A stretch of DNA of 64,000 bases from Prorocentrum cordatum (taxonomy: Eukaryota; Sar; Dinophyceae; Prorocentrales; Prorocentraceae). The notes under the pieces are model-generated. The model made no database searches. It was not told the DNA's origin and worked only from the letters and a program-made list of their open reading frames with translations. This document shows positions 33,241 to 43,709 of this stretch, in pieces. Position 1 is the first letter of the stretch; every line of letters starts with the position of its first letter. The stretch lies in the NCBI GenBank assembly GCA_963575745.1, contig CAUYUJ010015272.1:1-64000 (forward strand), written 5' to 3'. The translations under genes and the position numbers were made by a program.

Positions 33241-33497
33241 CCGTTGAGGATGCAGTTCGATAGTCATATTGAGCTTCGACTGTTGTGTTGATTCTGTGTG
33301 CAAGGCCGCTTCAGTTTCGGTTGAGGCTCGGGTTCTTGGGTCGAGGCAGGCGGTCCGCCTGGCCCTTCCCAGAAAGGGGGTCGAGGGTCCGATCGAGGAA
33401 CCTCTCGGCGCCGCTCTCCCCCGGTTTTCCTCCGCCCCTTTGGGAGGTTTTCTCCCTTCCTTGCCTTCAAGGCCCAGACATTCGCATTCGCGTTCGC
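33241..33497 (+). mobile_element. 5'-truncated 3' end of an SL-class retrocopy with short tail
   Basis: Shares its terminal signature (GGTTTTCTCCCTTCC, then CCTTCAAGGCCCAGA) with the 3' ends at about 35115-35142 and 57408-57443. It ends in a hexamer tail ATTCGCATTCGCGTTCGC (33480-33497). The minisatellite starts directly after. Only the 3' region is present, as expected of a 5'-truncated target-primed insertion. Confidence 0.6.
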
Positions 33498-33576
33498 GGC
33501 GCGCCGGAACGGCATGCCAGCGCGGCGGGCCAGCGCGGCAGACAAGCACGGCAGACCAGCGCGGCTGACCAGCACC
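33498..33576 (+). repeat. GCGCGGCAGACCA minisatellite, patch 1
   Basis: Imperfect 13-bp units (GCGCGGCAGACCA / GCACGGCAGACCA) between a retrocopy tail and a spliced-leader relic. Confidence 0.85.
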
Positions 33577-33591
33577 TCCGTTTGGCTCAAA
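33577..33591 (+). other. DinoSL relic with internal deletion
   Basis: TCCG followed directly by TTTGGCTCAAA: the two ends of the spliced leader with about seven central bases missing. It sits at the minisatellite/retrocopy junction exactly as at 35314 and 53702. Confidence 0.6.
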
Positions 33592-34288
33592 CCATTCTTT
33601 AGCGCGCGCGCGTGCGGGCGTTTGGGCGAGCTGGCGCGGGAGGTCCTGCGAGGCGCTGCTGGGGCGCGCGTCTCCGCGGACCGCCTCGTGCAGCGGTTGA
33701 CGCGCGAGCTGGCCGAGGCCCGGCGCGAGGCAGCCAGGCTCCGCGAGCGGGCCCCGAGGTGCTGCGGCGCGAGGCGATCGCGCGGCCAGTTCCGGCGGCC
33801 CGCCTCGCAGGTAAGCCCGAGGCCCTGGCGGCAAGGCGGCAACGCAGCGTGGCGTGGCGCGCCGCCTTCTGTCCTGAGGGGCGGAACCGTCCGCCTGGCG
33901 CAAAGCCGGGCGCGGGCCCCGTCTGGGCGCGGCTCCCAGCCTGGGGCAGCGCGGCCGCCGCTGGAGATCGAGATCGAGGTCTGCGTCGCCGAGCCAGCCG
34001 CGGCGTTCGCGCGGCCCGCTGTGGCGCGGACGCGGTTGCGGTTTGGCGCCCTGCCGCTCCGGTCGTGCCGCGCGCCGCTGCGCTCCTCGGCGCGGCCGCG
34101 CGTGTCCGCCCGGGGCCAAGCCGGCGTTGTTTTGGAAGTTCTGGGCGTGGCGTGGAACTGGCCACTGAGATCGAAGGAGACCATCGCGTTGTTTGCGGCG
34201 GCGAGGAGCCCGAGGGAGCGACGGGGAGCTGTTCTTGGTCCTCCTCCTCCTCCTCCTCCTCCTCCTCCTCCTCCTCCTCCTCCTCCTC

Positions 34289-34319
<31 letters not shown>

Positions 34320-34731
34320 GCGCGTCGGGGCAGAGGCGTTAAACGGCGGGGGCGAGGGGCGCCCTGCCGCGGCCGTGGCGGCTGCGAGGCGGGCGTCGTT
34401 CGCCCTGCCCCCCGACTTCGCCGACGCGGGGGCAGGGGCCCTGGGAGGCCCGTTGGGCGTGCTTGACATTCATCGGCCTGGCTGCGCACCCATTTGGTCT
34501 GACCCCGCATGGGCGACCGAGGCCAGAGCCGTCGACTTGATGCGCTGCTGCGAGAAGTGGGCGTTCGGCCTGTCCGTTCGGCCGCGTTGGAGACCCAGTG
34601 ACTGGAGAGTGCGGTTCGCCGAGGGGGCCAGATTGGAGGAGGCCCTCCCGTCAGGGATGTCCGCAGAGCGCGCGCGCGAGCTTGATCGGCTCATTCGCGT
34701 GTGCAGGAATGTTGGGTATTGCGGCGACTGA
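33592..34731 (+). CDS. SL-headed retrocopy of an unrecognised protein
   Basis: A plus-strand frame runs from the SL relic to a stop at 34729-34731. Near the start it is helical and charged (LGELAREVLRGAAGARVS; RLVQRLTRELAEARREAARL). The middle is Arg/Pro/Ala-rich with a (CCT)n array (34239-34312) read as poly-Pro. The last 80 codons are normal: SDPAWATEARAVDLMRCCEK, FGLSVRPRWRPSDWRVRF, AERARELDRLIRVCRNVGYC. No zinc finger like that of B1/B2 is present, so it seems to derive from another mRNA. The first in-frame codon is not ATG, so the start is unknown. Confidence 0.4.
34239..34312. repeat. (CCT)n microsatellite
   Basis: About 25 uninterrupted CCT triplets inside the retrocopy ORF. Confidence 0.97.
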
Positions 34732-35160
34732 GACAACGCGACAGGGCACGGTTTGAGTTTCCAGCCTCTTGTGGTCTCGTGTCGCGATGTGGATTCGGGC
34801 TGCCGCCGTGGGCCCTGGTGAGTGTTGCGGCGCTGACACTGAAGGCACGGTGTTGGTTGTGAATGATGCCTCCTGTATTTGCATGCGACTGTTTGCCGTC
34901 TGTTGTGCAGTCCGAGTGCACTCGCATTGGTGCCTCCTGTCTTTGAATGCGTCTTAGCGTGAAATTTCTATGCGAGTGAGATGCCCCGCAGGGTGAGCGG
35001 CCCGCGGCGGGGGGGCAGGTTTCGGGCCTTTCGGTTGCCGCGCCCCCAGCCTCGCGCCCCCCCAGACCCGATCTGCAGCCTCGGCCCCTTTCGGCGGGGC
35101 CCCTGGCATTCAGTGGGTTCCTCCTGCCTTTGCGGCCCAGTCATTCGCATTCGCATTCGG
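34732..35160 (+). other. 3' region and hexamer tail of the preceding retrocopy
   Basis: Non-coding; ends with GGTTCCTCCTGCCTTTGCGG, CCCAG and the tail ATTCGCATTCGCATTCGG (35143-35160). TGCCTCCTGT is repeated at 34867 and 34931. The minisatellite follows immediately. Confidence 0.6.
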
Positions 35161-35313
35161 CAGGCCGGCGCAGCAGGCCAGCGCGGCAGACCAGCGCGGC
35201 GGACCAGCGCGGCGGAACAGCGCGGCGGACCAGCGCGGCAGACCAGCGCGGCAGACCAGCGCGGCAGACCAGCGCGGCAGACCAGCGCGGCAGACCAGCA
35301 CGGCAGACCAGCC
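35161..35313 (+). repeat. 13-bp GCGCGGCAGACCA minisatellite, patch 2
   Basis: About eleven nearly perfect 13-bp units. Because 13 is not a multiple of 3, every frame reads the same Arg-Gln-Thr-Ser-Ala-Ala-Asp-like repeat. Confidence 0.95.
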
Positions 35314-35336
35314 TCCAGATGCAATTTTGGCTCGAG
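35314..35336 (+). other. DinoSL relic heading LINE B1
   Basis: TCC, then a diverged middle with one extra base, then ATTTTGGCTCGAG, which matches 12 of the last 13 SL positions. It is followed by GCCATG-TGCACCCGACGACC, the same 5' leader as LINE B2 after its perfect SL. Confidence 0.8.
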
Positions 35337-35479
35337 GCCATGATGCACCCGACGACCGCGAGTCGACCGCGGCGCTCGGAACGCGAGGGGCTCCTCGAGT
35401 TGGGCCAGGAGAGTTGGAAATTGCGATCTTGGGCTCTGCAGGAGAGCGGCGGCCACGCCCGCTCTGTGTGGCAGGTGCG

Positions 35480-36481
35480 ATGACGCGGCCCCCGCGCGGT
35501 GGCGGCGGCGGCAGCGGCGGCAGGGTGCATTGGGCGTGCGGCTGCGGCGTGTGGAACTGGGGTTGACGCAGCACCTGCGCCGCCAGTGGGAAGGCCGCGC
35601 CGCCGTGGGCCAAAGGCGGCAGCGGGCAGGCGGGGGCCCCGCGGCCGCCGAAGCCCAAGCCCGACAGCGACGGCTTAGTGGCCCAGCCGCGCGGGCGCCG
35701 TGCCCAGCGGCAGGTGCGCGGCGCAGCAGCCAGGGCCCATTGGGCGTCGCAGGGGCCAGCGGCCAGTTGCCCACCCTCCAGTGGCGGCGGGCCCACCGCC
35801 GCCGCGAGGCCCCGGGCCGCGGTCGAGCGGCTCGAGGCGCTCCAGGCGGAGCCGCCTGACGGCGTGGACAGCTGCTTCGCCGACGTGGTGGCCAGCCAGC
35901 TCGAGGCCGAGCGCGGCGTGCTCGCGGCGGCGGAGTGGGGGGCCGCGAGCCGCGCAAAGAGGTCAGCGCCATCAACAAGAACGAGAGGCGCCGGCGGGCG
36001 GCTCGCGAGAGCCTGGAGGAGAAGCGCGCGACCCGCGAGGACGCCGAGGTCGATGGCGACCTGGAGAAAGCCATCCGCGACCTCCAGGTCCTCGAGGACA
36101 CGCCCCGGGCGGGGGGGGCAGCCGAGGGGCGGCGCCGTGCTGCTCCTTCTCCAGCTCGAGTGGCTGCCTGAGGCCATCCGCAGTGGCAATTTCGAGACGG
36201 CGTGGAAGTCGATCCTCGCGCAGACGGCGGCAGTGCGCAAGCAGCTCGCGGGGCCACCAGTGCGGCCGAAGCGCGAGGGCTGGTCGGATAGCTGCCCCAT
36301 GGAGGACCTAGTCAGCAGCGGTGTCGGCGGTGGCGATGCACCCAAAGCCAGCGGCGGCTTCTGGGGGCCCCAGCCAGCAGCGGTGCGCGGGCAGGCGGGG
36401 CGCCGAGGCGCCGCGCCGGGCAGCTGGCCCCAAGTCGGGCAGGCCTGCGGCCGCGAGCTGGCAGCCGAGGGGAACTGGTGA
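35480..36481 (+). pseudogene. LINE B1 ORF1: RanBP2-type zinc finger and coiled coil, in-frame TGA
   Basis: ATG at 35480. Codons 18-33 give W-x-C-x-C-x3-N-x6-C, a RanBP2-type zinc finger (HWACGCGVWNW), with TGA as codon 29 (35564-35566) and the last Cys replaced by Ser (codon 36). The same frame continues KAAPPWAKGG, LVAQPRGRRAQRQ, then AAVERLEALQAEPPDGVD and SQLEAERGVLAAAEW. It shifts near 35945 to KEVSAINKNERRRRAARESL and DLEKAIRDLQVLED, and back near 36130 to LEWLPEAIRSGNFETAWKSI. LINE ORF1 proteins usually coat RNA. The finger, coiled coil and end match B2 residue for residue over long stretches. Confidence 0.78.
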
Positions 36482-37060
36482 CCTTTCTCTTGCTGATGCT
36501 GCAGCGCGCCGCGCTCGCGCCGGCAGCCGCGGAGCAGCCCCCGCTGGGAAGGCGAGCGTTTAACCCTGCCGCCGACTCCGCCCGCGTGGGCGGCGGCAGC
36601 CCGCAGGCCATCGGCCGCGCGTCGTCAGCGGGCGGCCGCTCAGTGCCAGGAGTAGCTGCAGCAGCGCAGCTTGGCGTCAGAAGCTGCCTGGAGGTCCTCG
36701 GGATCAACGGCAACGCGTGGCGCGGGAGCATGGGGGTCCTGGAAGCGTTCGCCAGCGCGCGCGCTGAGCGGCCGCGCCTGGCGACGCTGCTGGAGATCCG
36801 CTTGGCGCCTCAGCAGCTGGGGCAGGCTGCGGGGCGAGCCAGTGGCCCAGGCTACGCGGCCCTCCTGCGCGCGGCGGCCCCCGCGGGCAAGGGCGGGCCG
36901 CCGGCCCGCTGGCGGCGTGGCGATCCTCGTGGGGTTGGACTTCCAGGTCAGCGAGGTCCAGTTGCATGTCCCCAGCGACGTCGAGCACCGCGTGATCGGG
37001 GTGGCCGTCTCCGCGGCCTCGGGCCTCGAGCATTGCGCGAAACGGCGACGGCTATGGGCG
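36478..37060 (+). pseudogene. LINE B1 ORF2 endonuclease N-terminal part
   Basis: Starts four bases before the end of the ORF1 frame. LEVLGINGNAWRGSMGVLEA then RAERPRLATLLEIRL is the opening NxN...LQE-type segment of an APE endonuclease (Glu kept in LLEIRL). A shift near 36900 leads to AGGVAILVGLDFQVSEVQL and HRVIGVAVSA. The GDFN and SDH halves are missing because the element breaks off at about 37060. Confidence 0.7.
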
Positions 37061-37466
37061 GTGGAGCTCCCAGTCCCACTTAGAATGCCCCCCAGTTATC
37101 CATGCGCGGAACAATGTGGGAGTGCCTACCCAGCATCCTCAATGTTGGACTGTTCTGTCGTGCAGAGCACGCCCGCGAGGAAGGGGCGGCAGGCAATTTG
37201 CGCGCGGACGCCCGTGCCTGCCAGGAGACCCCAGGACCTGGCCAGGCCTTAAGCCCGACATCAACCTGTATATATTCATATCTATCCCGGCGCTATGGCA
37301 ATACGGAGAAAAGGTGTGGCGTTCTGCCGACGATATTGTCTTGACGCACGGTTTCAACGGTATCATTCCGATCAAGTACTTCATGCGCTTTGCGGTGAAG
37401 CCCGAAGATGAGTTTCAATGTGTCTGGACGCAATCCTCCGTGTTTTTTTTATGGCGCGTGCCATGA
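37061..37466 (+). pseudogene. RNA 2'-phosphotransferase (Tpt1/KptA) C-terminal half
   Basis: At about 37102 one frame reads RGTMWECLPSILNVGLFCR then AEH, aligning with HGT..w.sI...GL..R.H of Tpt1 (first His replaced by Arg). After a shift near 37250 another frame reads NLYIFISIPALW, then RSADDIVLTHGFNGIIPIKY and FMRF, aligning with the C-terminal S.N.V.LT.G..g..p.kYF of Tpt1/TRPT1. Two conserved motifs in order make the family call good. The N-terminal LRH half is absent, so it is inactive here. It precedes a RING-containing Copia-like segment, suggesting the domain belongs to that element's N-terminal polyprotein. Confidence 0.68.
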
Positions 37467-38232
37467 GCTACGGGGTTGGCCGATAACCATGAGTGATATC
37501 GAACTTCAGAACAGTTGGTTCGAGCCCGGGATGCTATTCGGTGTTGGGCTGGCCACGCCCGCGGGGTATCCCGGTGCGGAGTAATGCGCGCCTTAATTCG
37601 GCACTGGGGTGACCGCGCCCATGAGGGCTCTCGATCCCGAGGACTACTCGCCTGAGCCCATAGAAGTCGTCAGCCTACTAGTGGACGCGGGGGCGCCCGC
37701 TGAAGCAGCCGCGCCAACGTGCGCCGCGCCGCCGGCAGCCTGGCCAACCGACGCAGGCTCATCTTCATGGATGATGCCGCCATCCAGCGACGTCTGTGCT
37801 CTGTCGGATGTTCGCGGTAGGTTCGATCCGCGGGCAGCTGCCCTGCGCGATGCACTAGCAGGGCTTCCCGCGAGTTTCGGGCCAGCAACGCAATTGTCAA
37901 ACGCTGGATCTACTAGATCTACTATGTTTGAACCCATTGCGTTGGGCCAGCCAAGGTCCTAGCCGAGCCCGGCGTCAGGGGCGGGCGCGCCCAATGGCCT
38001 ACAAGCAGCATCGACGAGCGTTGAGGACCTCGTGCAGCGCGTTCCCATGCTGCGCCGAAATCCAGACCTGGCAGCCGCTATCAGGGCAACAACGCCTTCG
38101 GGCACTCCACGCCGAGGCCAGGCTGGCAGTCCAGCAAGCTCGCCGACAGCGGCCCCAACAACAGACCAGCTGGGACACAGGCAGTCAGCGCGTGAGCAGC
38201 AGAGATTTATGCAACAACTGCACTAGACAGAC
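37467..38232 (+). pseudogene. putative N-terminal polyprotein segment between Tpt1 and RING
   Basis: Frame 37609-37962 (SPEPIEVVSLLVDAGAPAEA; FDPRAAALRDALAGLPASFG) is followed by pieces reading QRVPMLRRNPDLAAAIRATT and QSAREQQRFMQQLH, helical and Gln-rich like a gag spacer. Frame changes near 37950 and 38230. No catalytic motif; assigned by position only. Confidence 0.35.
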
Positions 38233-39323
38233 ATGTCTGAGATGAGGCTGCTCGGAGTGGATGTGACAGATCGGAAGACGCCTCCCTGGGGATGGCACTC
38301 AGATGCGAGCCCATCGGCAGACCAGCCAGATAGGCTGTCATGTCTGCCAGGATTTGCCGCGCACCCAACATGCCTTCCATTCCAAGGGCCGTCCACCGCG
38401 GATGGGTCAGCCGCTGTTTTCCGAGCATTAAGCAGTGATCAATGGAAGGCCAATTGGCCCAGAACCATGTGGCGCGGGGAATCGCTGGTGATTTCTATCG
38501 TTTTCAGGCGGTGCGTGTCCCAGGTTAAGGAGCGCATCCGAACATGGGTTACCGCCCTTCGCACGCAGGCCCAGACGCGACAAAGCAGCCGTGAGCACTC
38601 GAGGTTAACCCACCTGCAAGTGCCGCCGGCATCTCTTCACGACACCCACGCGGCGACGCAAGCAAACATGCAAGCAGCGGAAGAGGCCCGAAGGGCCGCG
38701 CGTGACCGAAGCGCAAGGCGGGCGCAACAAATCGCCAACAACAACGCTCAGCGCTCACGCGCGCAGACTACGAGGGCGACTCCAAGGTCCAGGGAAGGAC
38801 CGCAGCCGATTCCATGCGAGAAGGATGAATCTACGCTGCAGCGGCAAGGGCGGACGCGCCCGAACTCAGAAGCACTTGCGGTGTCGGATATATCCTTCGC
38901 GCAGTGCGCCGCGTGCCTCGTGTCCTTCGCGCTGCGCGAAAAGATGTGGAGGTTGCAGTGCGGCCACCAATGCCATGCCGAGTGCTGGGGCCGCAATGCT
39001 CGGGGGCGCGTGTCAAGAGGAAGGGCTGTTGCCGATGTAGCGGTCCATGTGCCATCTGCAGGGGGCCAGGCATCTTCGTGGCGGAATGCCCATATGCGGG
39101 ACATATCGACGCATCGAGCTCAGCAGCCGTGGCCATCCAGCAGGCTCAAGAGATATCTGACCTGCGCAGGAGGCTGGGTGAGTTCTCGGCGTCGGTTCCC
39201 CCGACGAGCGCGGCCGCGAGCCATGTCGACCAAGAAGCGCACGACGCCGTCCCAACTACGGCGCGCCGTGCTGGATGTTTGCGACCTTGCCTCGCTGTCC
39301 TTCGCGTGGTGCTTCGTGGCTGA
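38233..39323 (+). pseudogene. Copia-type N-terminal polyprotein with RING-H2 finger
   Basis: A 38233-based frame holds long Ala/Arg/Gln helices (ATQANMQAAEEARRAARDRS) and then CAACLVSF...LQCGHQCHAECW. Ligands are C 38905, C 38914, C 38959, H 38965, H 38974 and C 38983, i.e. C-x2-C-x14-C-x-H-x2-H-x2-C. The final pair, CAICRGPG (C 39048, C 39057), lies in another frame, so one indel between 38990 and 39040 splits a textbook RING-H2. RING fingers recruit ubiquitin-conjugating enzymes; I recall them in dinoflagellate Copia polyproteins. After it comes a helical AIQQAQEISDLRRRLGEFSA. Confidence 0.78.
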
Positions 39324-40030
39324 CGACGGCATGATGGTGACGTGCTGGGCAGTCGTAGTTCGCTGTGACTTCGACGTTCTGGTTGGGGCCGCTTCGTTGT
39401 CAACGCAGTCAGGTTGTTCCGTCGGTTCGCCGCTTGTCTGGGCGGTGTCGTCGCGCGGCGTGACGGCCGCTACTTCGCCGTGCTCGCGGGCTTCCTGTCG
39501 CGCGGGGCTCAGGGTGGGTTTGCTGGGTGTTGGGGTGGTGGGTTGCTCAACCCTTGCGGTATCAGTCATGTAGGCTGTCAGATGTTCGAGCCTGGCGCGA
39601 GCTTTCGACGCGCCGCGTGGTTTCGGAGGTGCCGGGTCGGACCTGGCCCACGCGCGCGCGTTTTGAAGTGTTCGTCGGATTTTGGTCGGGCGCGGCGGCG
39701 GCGTGGCGCGAGGCGGCCAGAGTTGTCTTTTGATCGGGTTTGTACTCCTGCGGGCGAGCTGATTGGGCGCCGTCGTCGCGCGGGCGCTTCTGCGTCAGTC
39801 GCGGAAGCCTGCGCGTGCCAGCGGGGCGATGTATTGCTGGCTTTTTGTCAGCGTGGGTTTCGCGTTTTTGTTGGCGGCCCGCAGGCGCGCCCCGCGCGTG
39901 TTGCGTTTAATTTCTGGCCGCGGCAAGTGCGCGCCGCTGCGCGCGCGGCGCAGGCCTAGCGCGTCGCCGTTATCGCCGGAGCTTTTTCGTCCGCCCGCGC
40001 GCTCCATCAATCAATCGGCAATCCCTTTCT
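39324..40030. other. GC-rich sequence, no recognised gene
   Basis: Open frames on both strands are Arg/Ala/Val-rich with no motif. CGCG dinucleotides are dense. Nothing supports a gene. Confidence 0.4.
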
Positions 40031-40680
40031 CTTCCTTCTCCATGGCCCCCCCGCCCTCCCCAGTCCGCCCAACTTCGGTTCCGTGTCAGCTTTCCTCATT
40101 AATCTCGCCATCTTCCTTCCGCCTCGCCCCCCCCCCTCTCCTCTTCCTTCATCCTCCTGCCTTTTTTTTATGATTGTTCCTTCTCTTTCCTTTTCGCTTT
40201 GCCTCCGTCCTCCCTCTTGCCCCCCCCCGCGCCCCTCCTGCGTCCTCTCCTCTCCCTCCTAGTGCTGCTCCTTCGCCCTTCGCCCTTCCCTCGCCGCTCG
40301 CCCACTTCGCGAGTGCCCCCATCCCCGCCTGCTTCCGCCGACGGGTCTGCGCCTTCTCCCCGCCCCTCCCTCCTTCCCTCCTCGCCCCCCCCCCCCCCTC
40401 CCCCCCCCCGCTTATGCGCCCCCCCCTCCCCCCGCCCTTCCCCCCCCCTCCCTTTTCCGTCATCGTGCCCATCCCCGCTTACCCCCCCCCCCTCTCCTTC
40501 TCCTCTTGCTCCCCGTCTGGCGCCCCCCCTCCCTGCTGCCGTTCCCCCGTCTGCCCTCCTGCTCGCCCCTCATCCCCCTCTTCCTCCTCGTTCTCCCCCC
40601 CCCCTTCCGCCTCCCACCCGCCCTCCCCCCCCCCCCCCCCCCTCCGGCCCTTTTTTTCCTCCTCGGGCCGCCTGCGGTGC
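40031..40680. repeat. pyrimidine-rich (C/T) low-complexity tract
   Basis: C-runs up to about 20 with CTCC and TTCC. Frames read Pro/Ser/Leu or, reversed, Gly/Arg/Lys. A shorter similar tract lies at 41740-42090. Confidence 0.9.
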
Positions 40681-41369
40681 AGGGCGCTGCTGATGGCCGC
40701 GCAGGTCGCGCGCGGTTTTCCGGGCCCTCCGGAGGCCCCGCGCCCCGTCTCCTGGGAGGCCCCCGCCCGCGGACCCCAGTCGGGGGCGCCGGCGCGAGCG
40801 CGCGCCGCCCCCGCTCGTCGAGAAATCCAGACCGGGGCCGCGGCGCGCGCCGCGCAGAACAGAGAAGCCACGGCGCGCGCTGCGGCCGCCGCACGGCCGC
40901 GGCGCATATCGCGCAAGAATACACGGCAGACTGGGCGCGCGCGCTGCGACCCCCCCCCCCTTGCCGCGACGGGGCGGGCAGGCCCCCGGCCGCCCCAGCT
41001 CCGGCGCGGCAGCTCCGGCGCGGCCGTGCTTTGGCCTTGCAGCTCGCGCGGGGGCGCCCAGCGCGCCGCTTCCTCGCCGGGGGCGCTGGCGTTCAGAACG
41101 GGCGTGCACTGCGGCGCCTTCTAGCGCCTCCCCGCGCCTCCATCGTTCATTTTTGTATTTTTCGCCTTCCCTCCCTTCCTCCATCCTCTTCTTTACAATT
41201 GCTCCATATGAATACTACTCCCCCTCTTCCCCTAATGACGGTTTGAAAGTGCTCGACCCCCCCCCCCCCCGCGCATAGTTTTTGTTGCGCACAGGTTTCC
41301 CTGGAGTTGGGTTTTCGTTAGCATTTTGTTCAAAATGCTGCTCTCGCTGAGGCGCCGGCTCCATTCGGG
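40681..41369. other. GC-rich interval between pyrimidine tracts
   Basis: Ala/Arg/Pro-rich open frames on both strands, no motif. The sequence then becomes T-rich (41130-41370) around a C14 run. Nothing recognised. Confidence 0.4.
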
Positions 41370-41530
41370 CCCCGCTCGTTCCGAATCGTGCTCCCGCTGC
41401 CGCGCTGGCCTCATTTCCGTGCTTCCGCTCGTTCCGAATCGTGTTCCCGCTGCAGCGCTGGCTTCATTTCCGCGCTTCCGCTCGTTTCGACTCGCGCCCC
41501 CGCTGCAGCGCTGGCGTCATTTCCCGCGCC
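41370..41530 (+). repeat. 54-bp tandem repeat, three copies
   Basis: Units start CCGCTCGTTCCGAATCGTG at about 41371, 41425 and 41479 and contain CTCCCGCTGC-GCGCTGG, then TCATTTCCG. Length divisible by 3, so a frame reads RSESCSRC-like repeats; no other coding evidence. Confidence 0.88.
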
Positions 41531-41739
41531 GTGCACCGGCATGCAATGCAATGTTAGGTTGATGCGACGCTTTGCGGTGCTCTTCTACGCCATGCCATGC
41601 CGTGCCCTACACTGCATCGCGTACCCTTTCGGGATCATTGCCCTGCTCGACATCCGACTGTGCGAGTAGGGAGGGGATCTGCGCCATGGCAAGGGATGGG
41701 GGGGAGGGGTAGGATGTCAGATATGACGCGAGCGCACCT

Positions 41740-42090
41740 AGCTTGCCTCTTTCCCCCTCAATTCCCTCCTCCCACCCACTCCCCCAATCGTCCTGCGGTC
41801 TTCTCCTTCGCATTATCGCTGCACCCCTTCCTTGCTTCTCGCCCCTTCTGCTTCGCCCTCCATTTCCCTCCTCCCCGTCTCCGCTCATCAATCGTGCTCT
41901 CGGTTCCCCCCCATTCCGCTTGCCTTCGCACCTCTTCCCTCGGCCCCTCCCCCCTTCTTCCCTCCGTCCCGCCTCGCGCCCCCCATCCGCCCTTTTTCTC
42001 TCTGCTTCGCCCGTCGTTGTGTCCCCTCTCCTTCCCGCCCTCCGCTTTCCCTGCCCCGATTCCCCCCCTCCGACCCCCCCAATTCTTTGA
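41740..42090. repeat. pyrimidine-rich low-complexity tract
   Basis: CCTCCC/CTTCC-rich with Pro/Ser/Leu frames. Resembles 40031-40680 in composition. Confidence 0.88.
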
Positions 42091-43709
42091 TCCTCTGTCA
42101 AATGCGCTGCCGGTTTCGCGGCGCCAGCAGCGGGCGCGCGCGGCGACGGCAGTGGCGACGCGGACGCGGCCGCCGCCGCCGCTGTTTTCTGTCCGCCCCA
42201 TCCGCGTTTTTCGCGCCCCGCCTGCCGCCCGCCCCTCCATCGCCCGCTGCCGTTTTGGCCCGAGGCGTGCGCTCCGCGGCAGCGGGCGCAACCGGCGCCG
42301 CCGGCGCGGCGCTGAGCCGCCCAGCGGGCGCAGGGGGGCCGCGCGACGCGCGCCTCCAGCGCGGCGCCAGACGGCGCGACGGGCGCGGCGGACATTCATC
42401 GGTAAGCGCCGCGGCGGGCGCCGGCGACGCGGCGCTGATCAGCTGGCGGCAACAGTAGCTCCCATGGACATGTTTTAAGCGGGCGGCGCCCGGCGCGGTC
42501 GCGCAAGAGCGGGCGGCCCATCGGGCGCCGCGACCGCGACGCAATGCAGAGCGACGGGCGCGGACGGCCCGACGCCGAGCAGCGCGTCCGAACGCAGCAA
42601 TTCCACGTCGGCAGTCACCATGGGTCCGAATTATGAACGTCAGCCACGCGAGTTTGATCGCCGCGGCGGGTGCCATCGTCGCGGCGTGGATCAGTGCGTC
42701 GACGCGCAGCGCGACGCCCCCCCTTTACCACCGCGCGGGAACGCGGCTGGGACTAGCGCCACGACGCCGGCCAGAGCGACGAGCGCAGCAAGCGCGACGC
42801 ACGATGGCTCGACGGGGTGCGGCGACGCTGTTCTGAGACGCGCTAGCGGCGGCAGCGCGCGACCGAACAGCGCAATCAGGTGCTGCGCGATGCAATCGGC
42901 GCGTGCTCTGCGACTGGGAATCTCGCGCAGCCAGTGCGTGGAGCCCGCGTCGCCGCTGCTGCCGGCGGCGCCCGGGTGGCGCTCCGCGCCGGCGCGGCGC
43001 GGCGGCCCCCCGACGCCGCCGCGGGGTCTTCGTGATGAGGAGCCGAAGCTGCACGGGGCAAGTGCTTGAAATTCCCGCGCCTTCGCGCCGTGGGCGGGGT
43101 GGTGTCTCTCCGTTTCCGACCCGCCATATGGCGCCGGCAACGCCCCTGGCAATTCCGATCCCGCTCCTATACGGCGCGGGGGCACTTGCAGCCCTCGCCC
43201 CGTTGACGCAGGGCGCGGGGGTGCCTGCGGCCCGCGCGGCGCCGAATCCTCTCAGCGATCCACTGCTCGACCACCTAGAGCAGAAACGACGGCGGGTGGG
43301 TTCTAGACGCAGCCGCAGCCCTCGCTCGGCCACGAGCAGAGGGATTACTTCCCATCGGACAACGCGGCCTTGGAACAGTCAGTGGCCGCAGAAGGGGCGA
43401 TGCATGAACGATCCGCGGCATTCGTGCTGCGGGGCGACGAGGTTTGCGCCGCTGGCGCAGAAGCGGGCGCACTGCCCGAACCGATCAACACCAGAAGGTG
43501 CGCTGACCGGGCAGTTGAACGCGGGCCTGCCGCGGTGGAAGATGCGGGCGCCTGCGCGGGCAACTGGGCCCCCCTGTCTCTGAGCTTGTCGATGAACCAG
43601 TTCATCGTCGACCAGAGGGGGCTCCGAGGGCAGATGGGCGCGGAAACATATTGTAATTTCGACCCCGATCGACGCCCAGCATGCGTAGTCAGCAGGTGGA
43701 CTCAAGACT
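42091..43709 (+). other. very GC-rich interval upstream of the Copia protease
   Basis: Ala/Arg-rich frames on both strands. Between 43256 and 43583 a plus-strand frame contains HSCCGATRFAPLAQKRAHC, which has Cys/His but not a clean CCHC knuckle. Position before the protease would suit a gag remnant; evidence is weak. Confidence 0.35.

Larger units (their letters stand above)
35337..37060 (+). mobile_element. LINE B1: SL-headed LINE fragment (ORF1 plus start of endonuclease)
   Basis: A 5' leader (35337-35479) is followed by ORF1 (35480-36481) and the N-terminal endonuclease part of ORF2 (36478 to about 37060). It breaks off into a Tpt1-like sequence, with no RT and no own 3' end. The leader and ORF1 are paralogous to LINE B2 at 53724-55042. 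B1 retains the endonuclease N-terminus that B2 lacks, so the two are independent, complementary deletions of one family. Confidence 0.78.
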
